From Syngnathus acus (Eukaryota; Chordata; Actinopteri; Syngnathiformes; Syngnathidae), in NCBI RefSeq assembly GCF_901709675.1, contig NC_051088.1:23564193-23628192 (forward strand): DNA of 64,000 nt, written 5' to 3'. The notes under the pieces are model-generated. The model made no database searches. It was given only the letters and a program-made list of their open reading frames with translations, and was not told the DNA's origin. Positions within the stretch are counted from its first letter, which is position 1, and the number at the start of each line of letters is the position of its first letter. A program made the translations under genes and the position numbers. Shown piece after piece: positions 23,291-35,771 of this stretch.

Positions 23291-25715
23291 GGAGACATGG
23301 AAAACAGAGGTCCTTGCTCACCGTATCACTAAATTACGCAAACTCGGGATTGACTACAGGAATACTGAAAACAAATCTATCTCTTAGTTCTTAATCGTCT
23401 TGGGTAATTCTGTGGATTTGGTCTGCTGAGTCAGCTCACATGGAACTTCTATGGGGGGGTTTTGCAGACCGGCAGGATGTGTCAAGTCGGTTTCATGAAA
23501 ACTCCCGTTCCCAAAAAGTCTCAAAGCCAAATATTGCAAAATTCACCAGAGTTGTGATTGATTGTCAAACAGGCGTCCATTTTCACAGCTTTTTAATCTG
23601 TTTCGTTGTCATGCGGTATGTCATAAATAAATCAATAAAATATTAGTCACGGGATTTGACAGTTTGACGTGTCATTTTGATTGATGATTTCTTCAAAGCG
23701 ATGAAATAGTGCTTAAGAGCCCACCGACACAAAGAAACACCTCAAGTCTCAAGGTTTGCACAATCCTCAAGGACCAAACTGATAGCAGCTGCCCTTCGCT
23801 CGTCCCCAAAACTATTTTCTTCCTTTTTTTAGCACACGGCTTACGTAAACCTTCCTTGTTCACGCTGGCCTCTATCTTTGACTCACTGAGAGAAACGCCC
23901 CGAGCAGAAGAGTAAAGATTGTGCTGAAACTTGAGTGTGTAACATTAGGAGCAGAAATTATTCTCTGTGTGTTGTGTGTGTGTGTGTAGGACTTATTCTA
24001 TAGCCAATGAGTCACCAAAGGTTCATTCACCGCCGTGAAGACTCGCTTGCACCTTTCACGCGAATGACCTCATTCAAGGTGATTTTTTTATTTTTATTTA
24101 TTCCACATTTGGAAAAAAATGACAGCTCCCAAAGTTACCGAACGAGAAGTCACAGACAGATGACGTTAGGACAATCGTAATGGTACAATCGTTCATGCAG
24201 AGGCATAACAGTAGCCTCTGTGTTTGTTTTGCTTCCTGTCTCAGTCATTTTTTCGACTTTCAGGATGACTGGCTTGGGTCCAGTTCAACTCCCTTTCCTC
24301 TTTTCCACTTCTCTTTCTTGCATCATTCCAGCCCAGCGATACAGCATGCATCTAGAATCATTTCAGGACAAGGGTGGGTAGGCGGGTGAAAGTAGTGGCA
24401 AAGACAGCCCAGTGATGAGATGAAGCTGACAGCAAAAAAAAAAAAGGGACCGCGGGGGGATGAGGGGAACGAGCGAAGGTTTAAATTTAGAGCAGAAAGG
24501 ACAGGCTGGTTAAAATGAAATGACAACAGCCATTTAAAAAACTGAATGGGCCATTACGGCCAAAAAAAGGGGTGCTGGTATCAAATTTTGTTTTAATATC
24601 TTATTTTAATGACTCATCAGATAAAAATTGATTTTGCAATATTGAGATTTCCCTCTTCATGTCTTTGAGTGTGTGTGTGGGGGAGAGCCTGGTCCGGTGA
24701 GTGACGTGGGTGCCAGCCAATGAGAACGTAGACTGACTGTTAACTAGCTAACTGTTAGCCGGCATGTTTATTTTGTTGAATGAAGCGATTGAAAGTGCAT
24801 CGGCCGTTTTGTCCGTTGGCACGTTGCAATACTTTGAAGGAACGTTCCATTCCCACTCCGGTGAGGTTTCCATTCCCCGTACACACACACACTGGCTGGC
24901 AGCCAAACAGAAACAATATCATCATTGAGAAATGGCTTTTAATAAACACATCACCGTCTTGTTCCAAAGCCTGTGTGCTTAGATGAATGAGTCTTGAAAG
25001 GAGAACAAGACGTACTCGTGGACCTCCTGAATGTTTTTGTCTGGCTCAATGAGTTGAAATGAAACAACCGTGCAGCGCCAATCTGAACAATCCCCAAAGA
25101 GAAGGAAATTGGCACATTGGCTTCCTTTTTGGCAGATGGGTGCAGCCAGCCTGAGTATTTCCATCATGTTCCTCTCCCCGGGGGCCAAAGGACACATCAT
25201 TCTGCTCAAGCGGGGTGTGTGGATGTTGTGGAGATGGCGTCACGCTCTCTTGCACAATATGTTCTTTCTCCAGAACAGGAAATGCTTACAGACAATATGG
25301 AATAGTACAGCAGCCAGAGATTACACGATTGTGATCACATGACTAAGTAGCGGAACAGGCGCTAATCTCGTTAACGTTGATGTCATTTCTAATACGAGTA
25401 ATGTTGGTTAGAACAGACGGGGAGGTGTGTGTGGAATATTTGAGAGAATTTTTTTTTCTTCTCTGCCAGCGTCCAGACAGCCTGGCAGCAAAATGTTTCC
25501 TTTCATATACAGAGAATGTTTCTTAGGACACACATCAATTTGTTAGCTGTCAGTCTTTTACAGAAAAAAAGTTTTAAATTGGTTTTTTTTTTTTGCATTT
25601 ACTAAAATTAGTTGTGTTTTGACAATTTTGAGCAGAAAATGTTTATCACAAAACACATCTGCTCTATTTGAATCTTATAATTGAATTGAAATTTGAATGA
25701 CAGCAGCAAATAATG
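23291..25715. other. Non-coding stretch, prrt3 5' intron
   Basis: No exon with family likeness was found. Short GT and CA tracts near 23970 and 24880 and poly-A runs near 24435. If the leader exon at 29.75 kb belongs to prrt3, this is intronic. Confidence 0.5.
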
Positions 25716-25717
25716 TA

Positions 25718-26130
25718 CAGTAATCCCTTGTTTATCGCGGATAATTGGTTCCAAAAACCACCCGCGATAAGTGAAACATGGTTTATTTCGCTAATACGAT
25801 AATCCCTCGTTTATTGCAGATAAGTGGTTCCAAAAACCACCCGCGATAAGTGAAATCCGCGAAGTACGGTCACCAACAAGAAGTACTGGGCAGGCTAACG
25901 AGTTAGCGGAAAGATGCTAATTCGCGATCGCGCTAACACGCGAAAACGGACTTCTAAAGGAATGTAAACGAACATTTGGAGCAACACTACATTGTCCTAA
26001 AGGTTAGACACATGTTTCCTCAATTTAGAAGTTTTATTTTGACTTTGAAATGTTTTTTTAATTTGGGGGAAAAAATCCGCGATGTAGTGAAGCCACGATA
26101 AACGAAACGCGAAGTAGCGAGGGATCACTG
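25718..26130. mobile_element. Tigger-like MITE, copy 1 (with partial left-end duplication)
   Basis: Begins CAGTAATCCCTTGTTTATCGCGG and ends with the inverse of CAGTGATCCCTCGCTACTTCGCG, flanked by TA on both sides. The left end is duplicated in part near 25798. The element is about 300-330 bp where unduplicated. Five relatives occur in the window. TA flanks and CAG ends fit the TcMar-Tigger group; no transposase is encoded. Confidence 0.9.
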
Positions 26131-27503
26131 TATTTTGATCTCAGAGTGATAAGATGTCATTCTTTTTTTATCCTAGAGTGCCCATCACTTAAGCTAACTC
26201 CAAAATTCCTTCAAAAACTTCTCAAGTCCAAATCTGAGGAAAGCTACAATGCTCAAGCTAGCAAAGCTGGATGAAAAAGTGGCTGTTTGAATATTCCTGC
26301 TGGCCCACAGCAACATCGTGTAAGATTTGTTTGCACTGCCTTATGGACTGTAGGTGGACACATGAAGCTGTGAAGCCCAGCGAGAAGCGGGGAAATGGGA
26401 GGGAGACTATGTGCGGTTATCTTGGTATGTGGGGGGAGGTCGCGGCTATGACCGTTAAAAATTCCACACCTTGGAATAACATGTGGATTGCCTCCATAAT
26501 ATTCTCCAGCTTCTTCTATTTATTTGACGGATTTGTTCCTTTAAAGACCGCTAAAAATTCCGTTTGTTACGCCGTTTTAAATCGAGAAAAATAAACGTGA
26601 GGATAATTGATTCTCCTGAAGTGCTGATAGGCAACTATCCCTCAAATGCCGCCCACTGAGCTTTTAAGGGAGTCCAAAGCCGTTTAAAGATGTCTTGGAG
26701 GGAGGGGAGGGGGGGTCGAATGTGCTCCCTTCCAGCCGGCAAGGTCGCGCCGTCAGAGGAGACGAGACTCCAAACGCTTTTGATCTCCGTCCGAAACGGA
26801 TGTTCGTCTTAAAAGTGCTGAGCCCCAGCACATCAGATGAAAGGCCGAAGGTCACGGAGGGTGGGCTGGTTAGAGTACCCTCCAAAACACACACACACAG
26901 CAAATATCGACTCATGATGGCGGCCGTAGAAGGCTTTTCCAGAAAATTTCATTGTCTACCAGGGACGTATTCATCATGGGGAGGGGGGGGGGGGGTGCTG
27001 GCGTGCACAAAATGCTTATCGACTCACATTCGGTAGCTCATCTCCATTATGGCCGAACAAGTAAATAATCAAACTGGTTGAGTTAAAACACAATAAAAAG
27101 TAGCCAGCCAAATATTCTTTCCGTGGCCACACTTATAACTGAAGTTAAATATTCTTTTAAAAAGTTCTTCCTAAACAGAATTGCTCATAAACTGGATCAT
27201 TCGTAAACTGGGATTCCATTACCACACTGCCACATTGATGCTATTTGCTAGCCTGTGTATGGCGTTTCCCATTATGTGTTAGCATTAAGCTAGTGGCCTT
27301 ACATGGTTTTAAATATACTGTGAGTAATACTTTTTGTTTTATGATTATGTCTTCTTTCTGGCTTAAGCAATAAGACATTCATTGCCAACTAAGAAAAGCT
27401 GCTGAGCATTTTTCCTTTTCTTTTATGTTTCACATCCAACGCTAAGCCAGTCATTCCCAAAGTCATATGTGTAACTCATGACGGTTATAGACGTCAAAGA
27501 TAT
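26131..27503. other. Non-coding stretch
   Basis: Contains open frames of up to about 110 codons at 26.3-26.6 and 26.7-27.0 kb without recognisable family features, a CA tract at 26889 and a poly-G run at about 26980. I see no supported gene. Confidence 0.4.
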
Positions 27504-27601
27504 TACCGTAATTTTTGGACTATAAGCCGCACCACTCGTGATTCAGGGTTCAAAATTAGCAAAAAAAAAAAGTCAAGGCTTATAGTGCGAAATTTACGGT
27601 A
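27504..27601. mobile_element. Short palindromic MITE (TACCGTAATTTTTGG ends)
   Basis: Inverted ends TACCGTAATTTTTGGACTATA and its complement at 27504 and 27601 with an A-rich middle; relative of the element at 14301-14476. Confidence 0.8.
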
Positions 27602-29749
27602 ACTGGGTTGGCAGTGAATGAGTTAAGAATTCAGGTGTCCAAATAGTGGCCCCCACATTCCCAGTGACGCGCACCACAAGTGAGCACGCAAGACAGCTGC
27701 TAAATCTTGTGCAAGCGCCAAAACACTGTCGGGGAAAAAGACATCACAAGTCCTCAAGTGTTGGCCTGCAACAAGGGAGGGAAGCAAAAGTCTCACTCGC
27801 TTGCAGCTGGATGCAATAAAAGGTGTTAAGTGAAGTGTTGTGTGGCAAACATAAAGCCCGGGATTGTGTTTTAATGCTAAGTGCCCTTTGTTGCTATGCT
27901 AATTGTAAATTATGTTTTATTTCTCAGTGGTGACGTTTTAAGATTGTGAGACAGGTATTGACCTACAGTAGACTGCTTGTTTAAAAGCCTCCAAGGTCAG
28001 CCATTATTGTAGTCCAAGCACCGGCAATTCAAAACAAAAGGCTTATCTTCTGTCCTCTTCCAGACAACTGTCGAAAGAAGCTGTAAATCTTTACTGAGCT
28101 GCTTTGAAGGAAAGATGAGGCCTCCTTGTCCTGCCAGTGGATCTGGGCGTGTTGTTTTTCTTCTGAATTAAGTTCATCTGGCGGCTCGCGTTTGCCGTCC
28201 AGTAGCACGTAAAACCAGTTTCCTTTCCCAAATATTCCAGACAAAGGCTCATGTGAATCTTCGGCCACGTTGGCACCCAGACAAACTCGTGTGTTGCGAC
28301 TGCACACAAACATAACACGCCGTGCACCTGCTACAACGTCGACGCCCCGCTCCACTTGTTGCTAGTTGAAGTGGAACGGCTATTTCCACTCTGTGCGCTT
28401 GTCATGCTGTTTTAATTTCCTGAGTTATTATCGGGGGCTAATTTGGTTCCTGGTTCGGTCTTGTGAAACCGAACAAGCTGATGCAGGATTGCCAGAGATG
28501 CGACCAAGAAAACAATTATACTCTCTACTAAAACATTCTTTATCATCCTTAACTGCTTCACAACTATCACCCATGATCCTTTTTCCATTTCATCGGAATC
28601 TCGGAATAAACTCATAAAAAGGTTTCGCAACTGCACGTGGCCGATGCTACGTGTCTCTTTCTGATATTCTGCCCGTTTGACCTGGGATTGGTAGTCGAGC
28701 ACATTTCAACAAGCCCTTGCACAACAAAGTTGTAAACCAACACCCTTCAAACTGATACAGTATAAAGAGTAAAAACCTAACGCAGGTTAGGCCATTGTAA
28801 TTGTGGCGCACCACAAACACAACACAGCACGTGAGCCAAACTCGGATTATTAGCCAGGGCAATTATAAATTTCCTTGATCGGTTCAGCATAAATATTCAT
28901 GACCTATTTAATAGAAATGGAAAATGAATAAGAGGAAATGCTGCGATCATGCAGGGATGTCACATTTAATGTGATGGGTCACTTTTACTGCTGAATTTTT
29001 AATTGGCTTTACTGTGTTTGTTTTTTTGGTGCGTCAGACAGCACTTTTTTTTTTTTAGATGATACAATATAAATAATTAATTAGTTTTAGTTTCATTATA
29101 TTTTAAATTAATCTCTCTTTTTTTTTTTAATCCAATCTGATTAATTTTGCATTTCTGGACTATGAATTAAGCAGCAAAATGTTTGTCCATCTCAAGAAGT
29201 GGCCATTTTTCCACTAGCTGTTGATTGAGTTGCTCAGGGCTCAGGAAATGAGTCATGACCAATTGCGGCTCACCTGTTTTATGACTGGTCATGTGACATT
29301 TACAAGCTGCGCCGTAATTGGCCAATACCTGAGCAACTGTGATGTCATTTTCATATAATACAATATATCCCAAAGATTTCTGAATGGACTTAACATTTGT
29401 CCTATATTAAATAGTGTTTTTGGTGCCTGGAAAAGACTCATTTCAATGAGAAACATTAATTTCATATCCAGCTCAATTTATTTCCACTCAAATGTTATCT
29501 TTACATTATTAAAATTTGTGGAGGCCCCAACTTATTCCACCACCACTTAATAAAAAAAAAAAAATAATACACTGCTTCTCCCATCAATATTCAAATTAGA
29601 GAATCAAGTGGTAAAATATTCCAACGAGTACAATGGTGAGAAATTGACTCCAGTAGCCTCCTATAATGGCCACGACGCTTCGTCACATTGTATCACTGCG
29701 CAAAAGTGACGCCGCACCGCACGACAAAAAAAAAAAATATTTGACGTAC

Positions 29750-29929
29750 CTGCTAGCTGTGCGCCTCCTCTGCGCCACGACGCCGGTCAGGACGTGCTCG
29801 CTGCGGGGCAAGTGTCCATAGTCCACGGCTGATTACTGGAGGAAGACGAAGAGGAGAGTGAACGAACGCTCGCAGCTCGGCTCTGCTGCAAGCAAGCGAG
29901 CGGCTCGACCACGAGCGAATGAGCACGAC

Positions 29930-29968
<39 letters not shown>

Positions 29969-30050
29969 AGACGCGCCCCCTCCCAGCGCTGCATCTCTCT
30001 CCATATGCCCAACTGTCCATTGACCCCCCCCCAGCAGGAGAGCGCAATTA
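29750..30050 (-). promoter_or_regulatory. Probable prrt3 first non-coding exon and promoter
   Basis: A CpG-rich island with a strong minus-strand splice donor (CTAGCAG then GTACGTC, exon lower edge 29750) and a (GA)n tract at 29931-29962. Prrt3 needs a non-coding upstream exon (acceptor at 23011) and this is the nearest promoter-like sequence on the correct strand. The link is inferred, not shown. Confidence 0.45.
29931..29962. repeat. (GA)n microsatellite
   Basis: About 15 GA units in the CpG-rich leader-exon region proposed for prrt3. Confidence 0.95.
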
Positions 30051-30252
30051 CTCACCATGGAACCGCAGCCTACACATTACGCAAGCTTACCAACCCCGCA
30101 CGGACTCACGCACGCACAAAGCTGGCAAGTGGATCGTGACGTCATATATTCCGTTCCCTTACGGATTTAATTCGACTAAGCTCCTACACCAAATCAATGC
30201 TACCTATTTAATGAAATGCTATCCAACCAAACCACTTTTTTTTTTTTTAATA

Positions 30253-31300
30253 TACCGTATTTTCCGCCCTAAAAGGCGCACCTAAAAACCTAAAATTTTC
30301 TCAAAAGCCGACAGTGCGCCTTATAGGCCAGTGCGCCTTATATATGGATCAATTGATGAATTTGTTGATCCATACTGGTTGTACACAGTGCTCTGCCGAA
30401 ATGTTTCAGTACGTTTTAGTACGACTAGTAAATTACAAGGTCGCATCGCTTCCCAACATTACGGTAACTGTAGTCAGGGGGCGTCACCGAATAGCTGTTG
30501 TACCCGCGAGGCTATTTCATTTAAAAATAGGCTGCTCTGTCAATGTTTCGAGTAAATCTACGGATCGATATGGAAGGGAAACATAGGTAAGTAGTACCAA
30601 TGCGTTAGATCGAACTTTAGTCAGTTCCGATCATTTTATAGGAGATCGTTTGAGAAACGCGATTGTTTACACTTTGCTGAGGCTCATGGGAGATTGCGAG
30701 CTGAGGCTCGTGGGACTATGCGGATGGCTAATGCTATGACGATAGCTGCTATACGTACCAGGCTATTTCATGTGAAAATAGGCTGCTCTGTTAATGTTTC
30801 GAGTTAATCTACGGATCGATATGGAAGGGAAACATAGGTAAGTAGTACCAATGCGTTAGATCGAACTTTAGTCAGTTCCGATCATTTTATAGGAGATCGT
30901 TTGAGAAACGCGATTGTTTACACTTTGCTGAGGCTCATGGGAGATTGCGAGCTGACGCTCGTGGGACTATGCGGATGGCTAATGCTATGACGATAGCTGC
31001 TATACGTACCAGGCTATTTCATGTCAAAATAGGCTGCTCTGTTAATGTTTCGAGTAAATCTACGGATCGATATGGAAGGGAAACATAGGTAAGTAGTACC
31101 AATGCGTTAGATTGAACTTTAGTCAGTTCTGATCATTTTATAGGAGATCGTTTGAGAAACGCGATTGTTTACAGAGGGCTCGTTGGTTATTGGCTAGTGG
31201 ATGCATACCGCAACCCTAGTCAACCTCACTTTGTTGCAGTATAGCTTCTATTTTATGCGCCTTATAATCCGGTGCGCCTTTTAGGGCGGAAAATACGGTA
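30253..31300. mobile_element. 1.05-kb TIR element (ACCGTATTTTCCGCCC ends) with internal tandem repeats
   Basis: The left end TACCGTATTTTCCGCCCTAA and the right end, its inverse ending in ACGGTA at 31300, bracket a body containing a 251-bp direct repeat in about 2.6 copies starting at 30511, 30762 and 31013. The flanks are TA-rich, so a TA target duplication is likely but not distinct. A short relative is at 55749-55986. No transposase frame was seen. Confidence 0.85.
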
Positions 31301-31365
31301 TATATATATATATATATAACTGGTTCAATTTTTTTCACACCAAGTACCACCATGAAAAAAAAGTA

Positions 31366-31685
31366 CAGTGATCCCTCGCTACTTCGCGTTTCGTTTATCG
31401 CGGCTTCACTACATTGCGGATTTTTTTTCCAAAATTAAAAAAAACATTTAAAAGTCAAAATAAAACTTCTAAATTGAGGAAACGTCTGTCTAACCTTTAG
31501 GACAATGTAGTATTGCTCCAAATGTTCATTTATATTCCTTTAGAAGTCCGTTTTCGCGTGTTAGCATCTTTCCGCTAACTCGTTAGCCTGCCCAGTACTT
31601 CTTGTTGGTGACCATACTTTGCGGATTTCACTTATCGTGGGTGGTTTTTGGAACCAATTATCCGCGATGAACGAGGGATTACTTT
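31366..31685. mobile_element. Tigger-like MITE, copy 2 (opposite orientation)
   Basis: Starts CAGTGATCCCTCGCTACTTCG after TA and runs to the degraded TCGTTTATCGCGG-type end. Near-full-length copy of the family at 25718. Confidence 0.88.
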
Positions 31686-34257
31686 ACCACCATAATTACC
31701 AACAATAAAAAACAGGAACATAAGTAGTGAATCAAAACAAAATGGAAGTTGTACGGACTGCTATGTAACAAATGCAAAGCACTTTGTCACTTTAGGAAAT
31801 GCTAGAAGTCTTTTGGGATAACATTTTCTTTGTATTTCTGCTGAAGAAAATGGTGGATGCCGGTCTCTGTGGCACCACTAGATGGCAGTACATTTAACAC
31901 AGTGTCCCTTTAACACTGTGTGCTCTGATGTCAGACGCCGCCGCTCCTATCATTCGATAACTCCACTCAACTGCAGCTACTACAAAACTACTTTTTAGTA
32001 CTTAATTTTAGCAGCTTGCTTCCAACGCAAAGCAAAAAATAAGATAGTGATGACTCAAAACATGAACATTTACCTCTGGGGACACATTGTAGCATACTGA
32101 CACTAGAATACAAAACCTGGGTTAATTTGTATAATTCACATGATGAGAAGTAGCCTCAACTGCATATTTTAAACGCCGTCTGTGTTTGAAGGGTACGAGG
32201 GTAGCGGATACCGTTGGTGCGCATCAGTGGAGAACAAGCTGGAATATGAGCTGGCCTCCATCTTTCTGCATCATCATGCTGCACCTTGGCCTAGTGCCTG
32301 CTTTTCAAACTCCACCTGCTCACTTTCTGGGGTGCAATAACACTCCAGTTGGAACACGCACGCATAATATAACGAGAACGAATCATATACTACAATATAC
32401 ACTGAGCAGCTATGTCGTTATATTATGCGAGTGGTGATTTATTTATTTATTATTTATTTATTTTTTTAATTTATTTCGCAGAAGTGGAAAAAGTACTCAC
32501 AACCAGGCACATGCTCACATAGGCACTAGGTGGTGCTCAAGCACATGCAATTTTTCCTCTAAATTGATCAATATTTCAAGAATAAAATAGAATAAAATGA
32601 ACCTATTAACTCCCCTATTGAAAATACATACATGGGAATTTCTTTTAATTATTTTATTGGTCACAGGTTAGCAAATACTGGTGAAAAAGTTTCTGAATGA
32701 TTTATCGGGTTTTTTTTCAATTTTATAAATATTTGCCATTTGAACAGGGGTGTGTAGACTTTTTTTCAATCCACTGTAATCCTCTTTGATAGCTGTATTA
32801 TTGCATTGATTGTGCAAACAGAAATAAATGCAAAAGTTAAATAACATACTGACGACACGTGCTCTTTTTTTTACCTGCCCCCAAAATGTCTGTCTGTCTG
32901 ACTCACACTATACTAGAAGAAAATACACTTTTGTAAGCAAACATCATATATACAAAGAGTAAACATACCAACCACATTGTTAATAGCTTGCGGCTTGTGT
33001 GCAAGTGTCCTCTTTGTTGGTGGCCCACGCATGAAGCAGAAAGCCACAGCCGTGGTTATTTGTGTCCGTGCAGTGTGCGATGTAATCCTAAAATAACCCG
33101 TGCACGACACAGGATTGCCGTAATGCCATTACATTGTAACTGAGCCAGCAGGAAACGCCGAGCGGGGTTTAAACATGTTTTTCAAAAACAATAAACACAT
33201 AAATAAAAAGAATATGACACCTAATCATTCGTAAAATTTATTTTTCTTCTATTATTATGAGAACTTTGGAATCATCTGCTGTGTGCTTTCCTCCTATTTT
33301 CATGGAACCCATTCATTGAATATTTATCAGTGTTTTTTGAAAGAAATCTTTTTTCCCAACAATTATTTTGATCCACACTGTCAATCAAAAACAAGCCCGA
33401 TGATTATTTTAATGGCGCAGGTGTATCCAATAATGCACGCAGTTAATCATATTCGACTGACAGCTATTCATAAATCTGGAACGCACTTTCAAGCTTTCAA
33501 AGCGACAACTAATGCGACATAACTCACAACATTCAAAGCGTGCATAATGCTCAAAAGGAGGGTGACACCACAGCCACATGTGATACTCATGCTGCCTTGT
33601 GCCCACATTCATCTTTGTCCAAGAATGTGGCTACCACATTCCGCTCTGTCATTTCAATTGATCCGGCGATCGGCGACGTGAACTTCAATTCTGGAACAGG
33701 CGGAATTGGCTCTTCCTCAGATTGTACAATCACTTCATCACTTGCCAGCTAAAGCCAGTCAGTTGCAAGAAAGTATTAATTGCTGGGAAATTTAATAAGG
33801 CCTCAGTTCACGAATAACAGCCAAAATATTCATACGCCAATTCATCAACTCAATTCTGTCTGTGGATGTCTAGACTGCAAAGATTAATTGGCGTAGCCCC
33901 CCCAAAAAGACTGGCTCCAGCTACATTGGGTTGACCACATCTAAGGTGAATCAACATTATTTAGGCAATGTATCACACACACACTTGAATACATCTGATA
34001 CTATTCAGCAGTAATAACATTCATGGTTTTAGAAACTACAGAGTGACTGTTTCAACCATCACTTGAGCAAAGTGGAATTTAACAAAAAAGGTTTAAACTA
34101 ACTGTAGCTAAAAAAAAAAATCAAGTTATTAAACAAATGTAATTTGTTGTTTGTCCACCCCGAATGGTCGTCACCACCGGTGCTAGCCTGGAGATGAGCG
34201 GCTAACAGCTAGGCTAACCACTTTGGCTGCTAGCAAGCACGGAAGCTAATGGAGATA
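31686..34257. other. Non-coding stretch
   Basis: No supported gene. Contains a fragment (about 32740-32780) of the AGTGGATATAAAAAGTC-type element with GGGTGTGTAGACTTTTT, and AT-rich spacer sequence. Confidence 0.5.
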
Positions 34258-34590
34258 CAGTGATCCCTCGCTACTTCGCGTTTCGTTTATCGCGGCTTCA
34301 CTACATCGCGGATTTTTTTTCCAAATTAAAAAACAATTTAAAACCCAAAATAAAACTTCTAAATTGAGGAAACATGTGTCTAACCTTTAGGACAATGTAG
34401 TATTGCTCCAAATGTTCGTTTACATTTCTTTAGAAGTCCGTTTTCGCGTGTTAGCACGATCGTGAATTAGCATCTTTCCACTAACTCGTTAGCCTGCCCA
34501 GTACTTCTTGTTGGTGACCGTACTTCGCGGATTTCACTTATAACGGGTGGTTTTTGGAACCAATTATCCGCGATAAACGAGGGATTACTG
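34258..34590. mobile_element. Tigger-like MITE, copy 3
   Basis: TA-flanked, from CAGTGATCCCTCGCTACTTC to GAGGGATTACTG. Both termini are well kept and the whole length is present, making it a good reference copy for the family. Confidence 0.92.
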
Positions 34591-35771
34591 TAGTTAATTG
34601 TAGTCAACTGAAAATTGAAAGTACTAAGTAACAAATGACAGAGAACATACAGAAACAACAGCCATTTTCATAATTACCCACTAATTGTGCTTGTTCCAAC
34701 ATAAAGCAATAATAATTCCTTGGTCATGTACTAATTAATTCAAACTTGGAAGTGACTCTTCAGGATTTATGAATCCAAATCGATAACGTTCACGTTTTTT
34801 GTTTGGCATGACAAATTGTGACGCCCCCTGCTGCTGAAGTCATTCACTGCAGTAAAACAAAGCTGATGAGAAGAGATGCCCCATACTCAAGGACAAAGAA
34901 CAAGCCGAGAGCCATCCCTTATATAACGCCGGGTTGTGCGTTAAGTGTTAGCACATAGCCTTCCCTTTCAAATTCATGTGCCCACCATCAGCATGCATCC
35001 ACCAAAGCCTCCCTATTTGTTTCATTTTTGCTGCTCTCTTGACTCCATTCTCGCTCTGCTGTTCCTCTCTGCCCTGAAGCAGGCCCCCAACCCGTATTTG
35101 GCTTAAATGGAGTGGGCATGAACGCTGACTCACATTCATTAATGCACATGGCTGCACACCTCAGCACATAAACAGCACCTCTGGTTGGATGACACATAAA
35201 AATAACACATGCAAACGTATTCAGGATGCACCCAATTCCTTGCGTTTGGGGGGAAAATGGAACCTTAACTTGTAAGCCGTGAAGATGCACATACTGTATA
35301 TTGTTAATGTGGGACAATGGCTGCTGTAAAAAAAAAAGCCAGTTGACACAGTCGAACCAATGCTAATAAACACAAGCACACTGATGGCACCCAATTCAAT
35401 AGATTAGAAACGCACAGAAATGCCTTTTAAATATGAACACAAAAGCCATGATGTACATATTAATAGCACACAATGCATTTACCCGGGGAAATCACGTTGA
35501 AAATAGACGAGCCGATGACCCATAAGTGACGTTAACGTGTAAAACAGTAAGTGTATACTGCCATCTAGTGGCCACAGCAATGTTTGCCGACTTACTTTCT
35601 ATTCGCTGGAACTGTTTGCGGATTGAAATTTTGCCATTTTGTATTTACTAAAAAAAAAAAAAGACTCGATACAGTACAATTTTTTTTAATCCATGGGAAA
35701 ATAGAAACAACAATGATGACACAAACTAGCTTATTTAACATAGTTGTATCAAAATGTAGAAAAGTACAGTA
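34591..35771. other. Non-coding spacer and ogg1 3' flank
   Basis: No supported exon. A 109-codon open frame on the minus strand near 35.0-35.3 kb has no family likeness. Confidence 0.5.

Noticed and set aside
26271-26594. 107-codon plus-strand open frame
   Set aside because: No recognisable motif; lies in repeat-rich spacer; likely chance.
28029-28355. 108-codon minus-strand open frame
   Set aside because: No start context, no domain, no splice partner; composition not coding-like.
30511-31170. CRISPR-like or satellite locus
   Set aside because: Three contiguous 251-bp copies inside a TIR element; no spacers.
35000-35317. Two overlapping minus-strand frames near 35 kb
   Set aside because: No family likeness and no splice structure.
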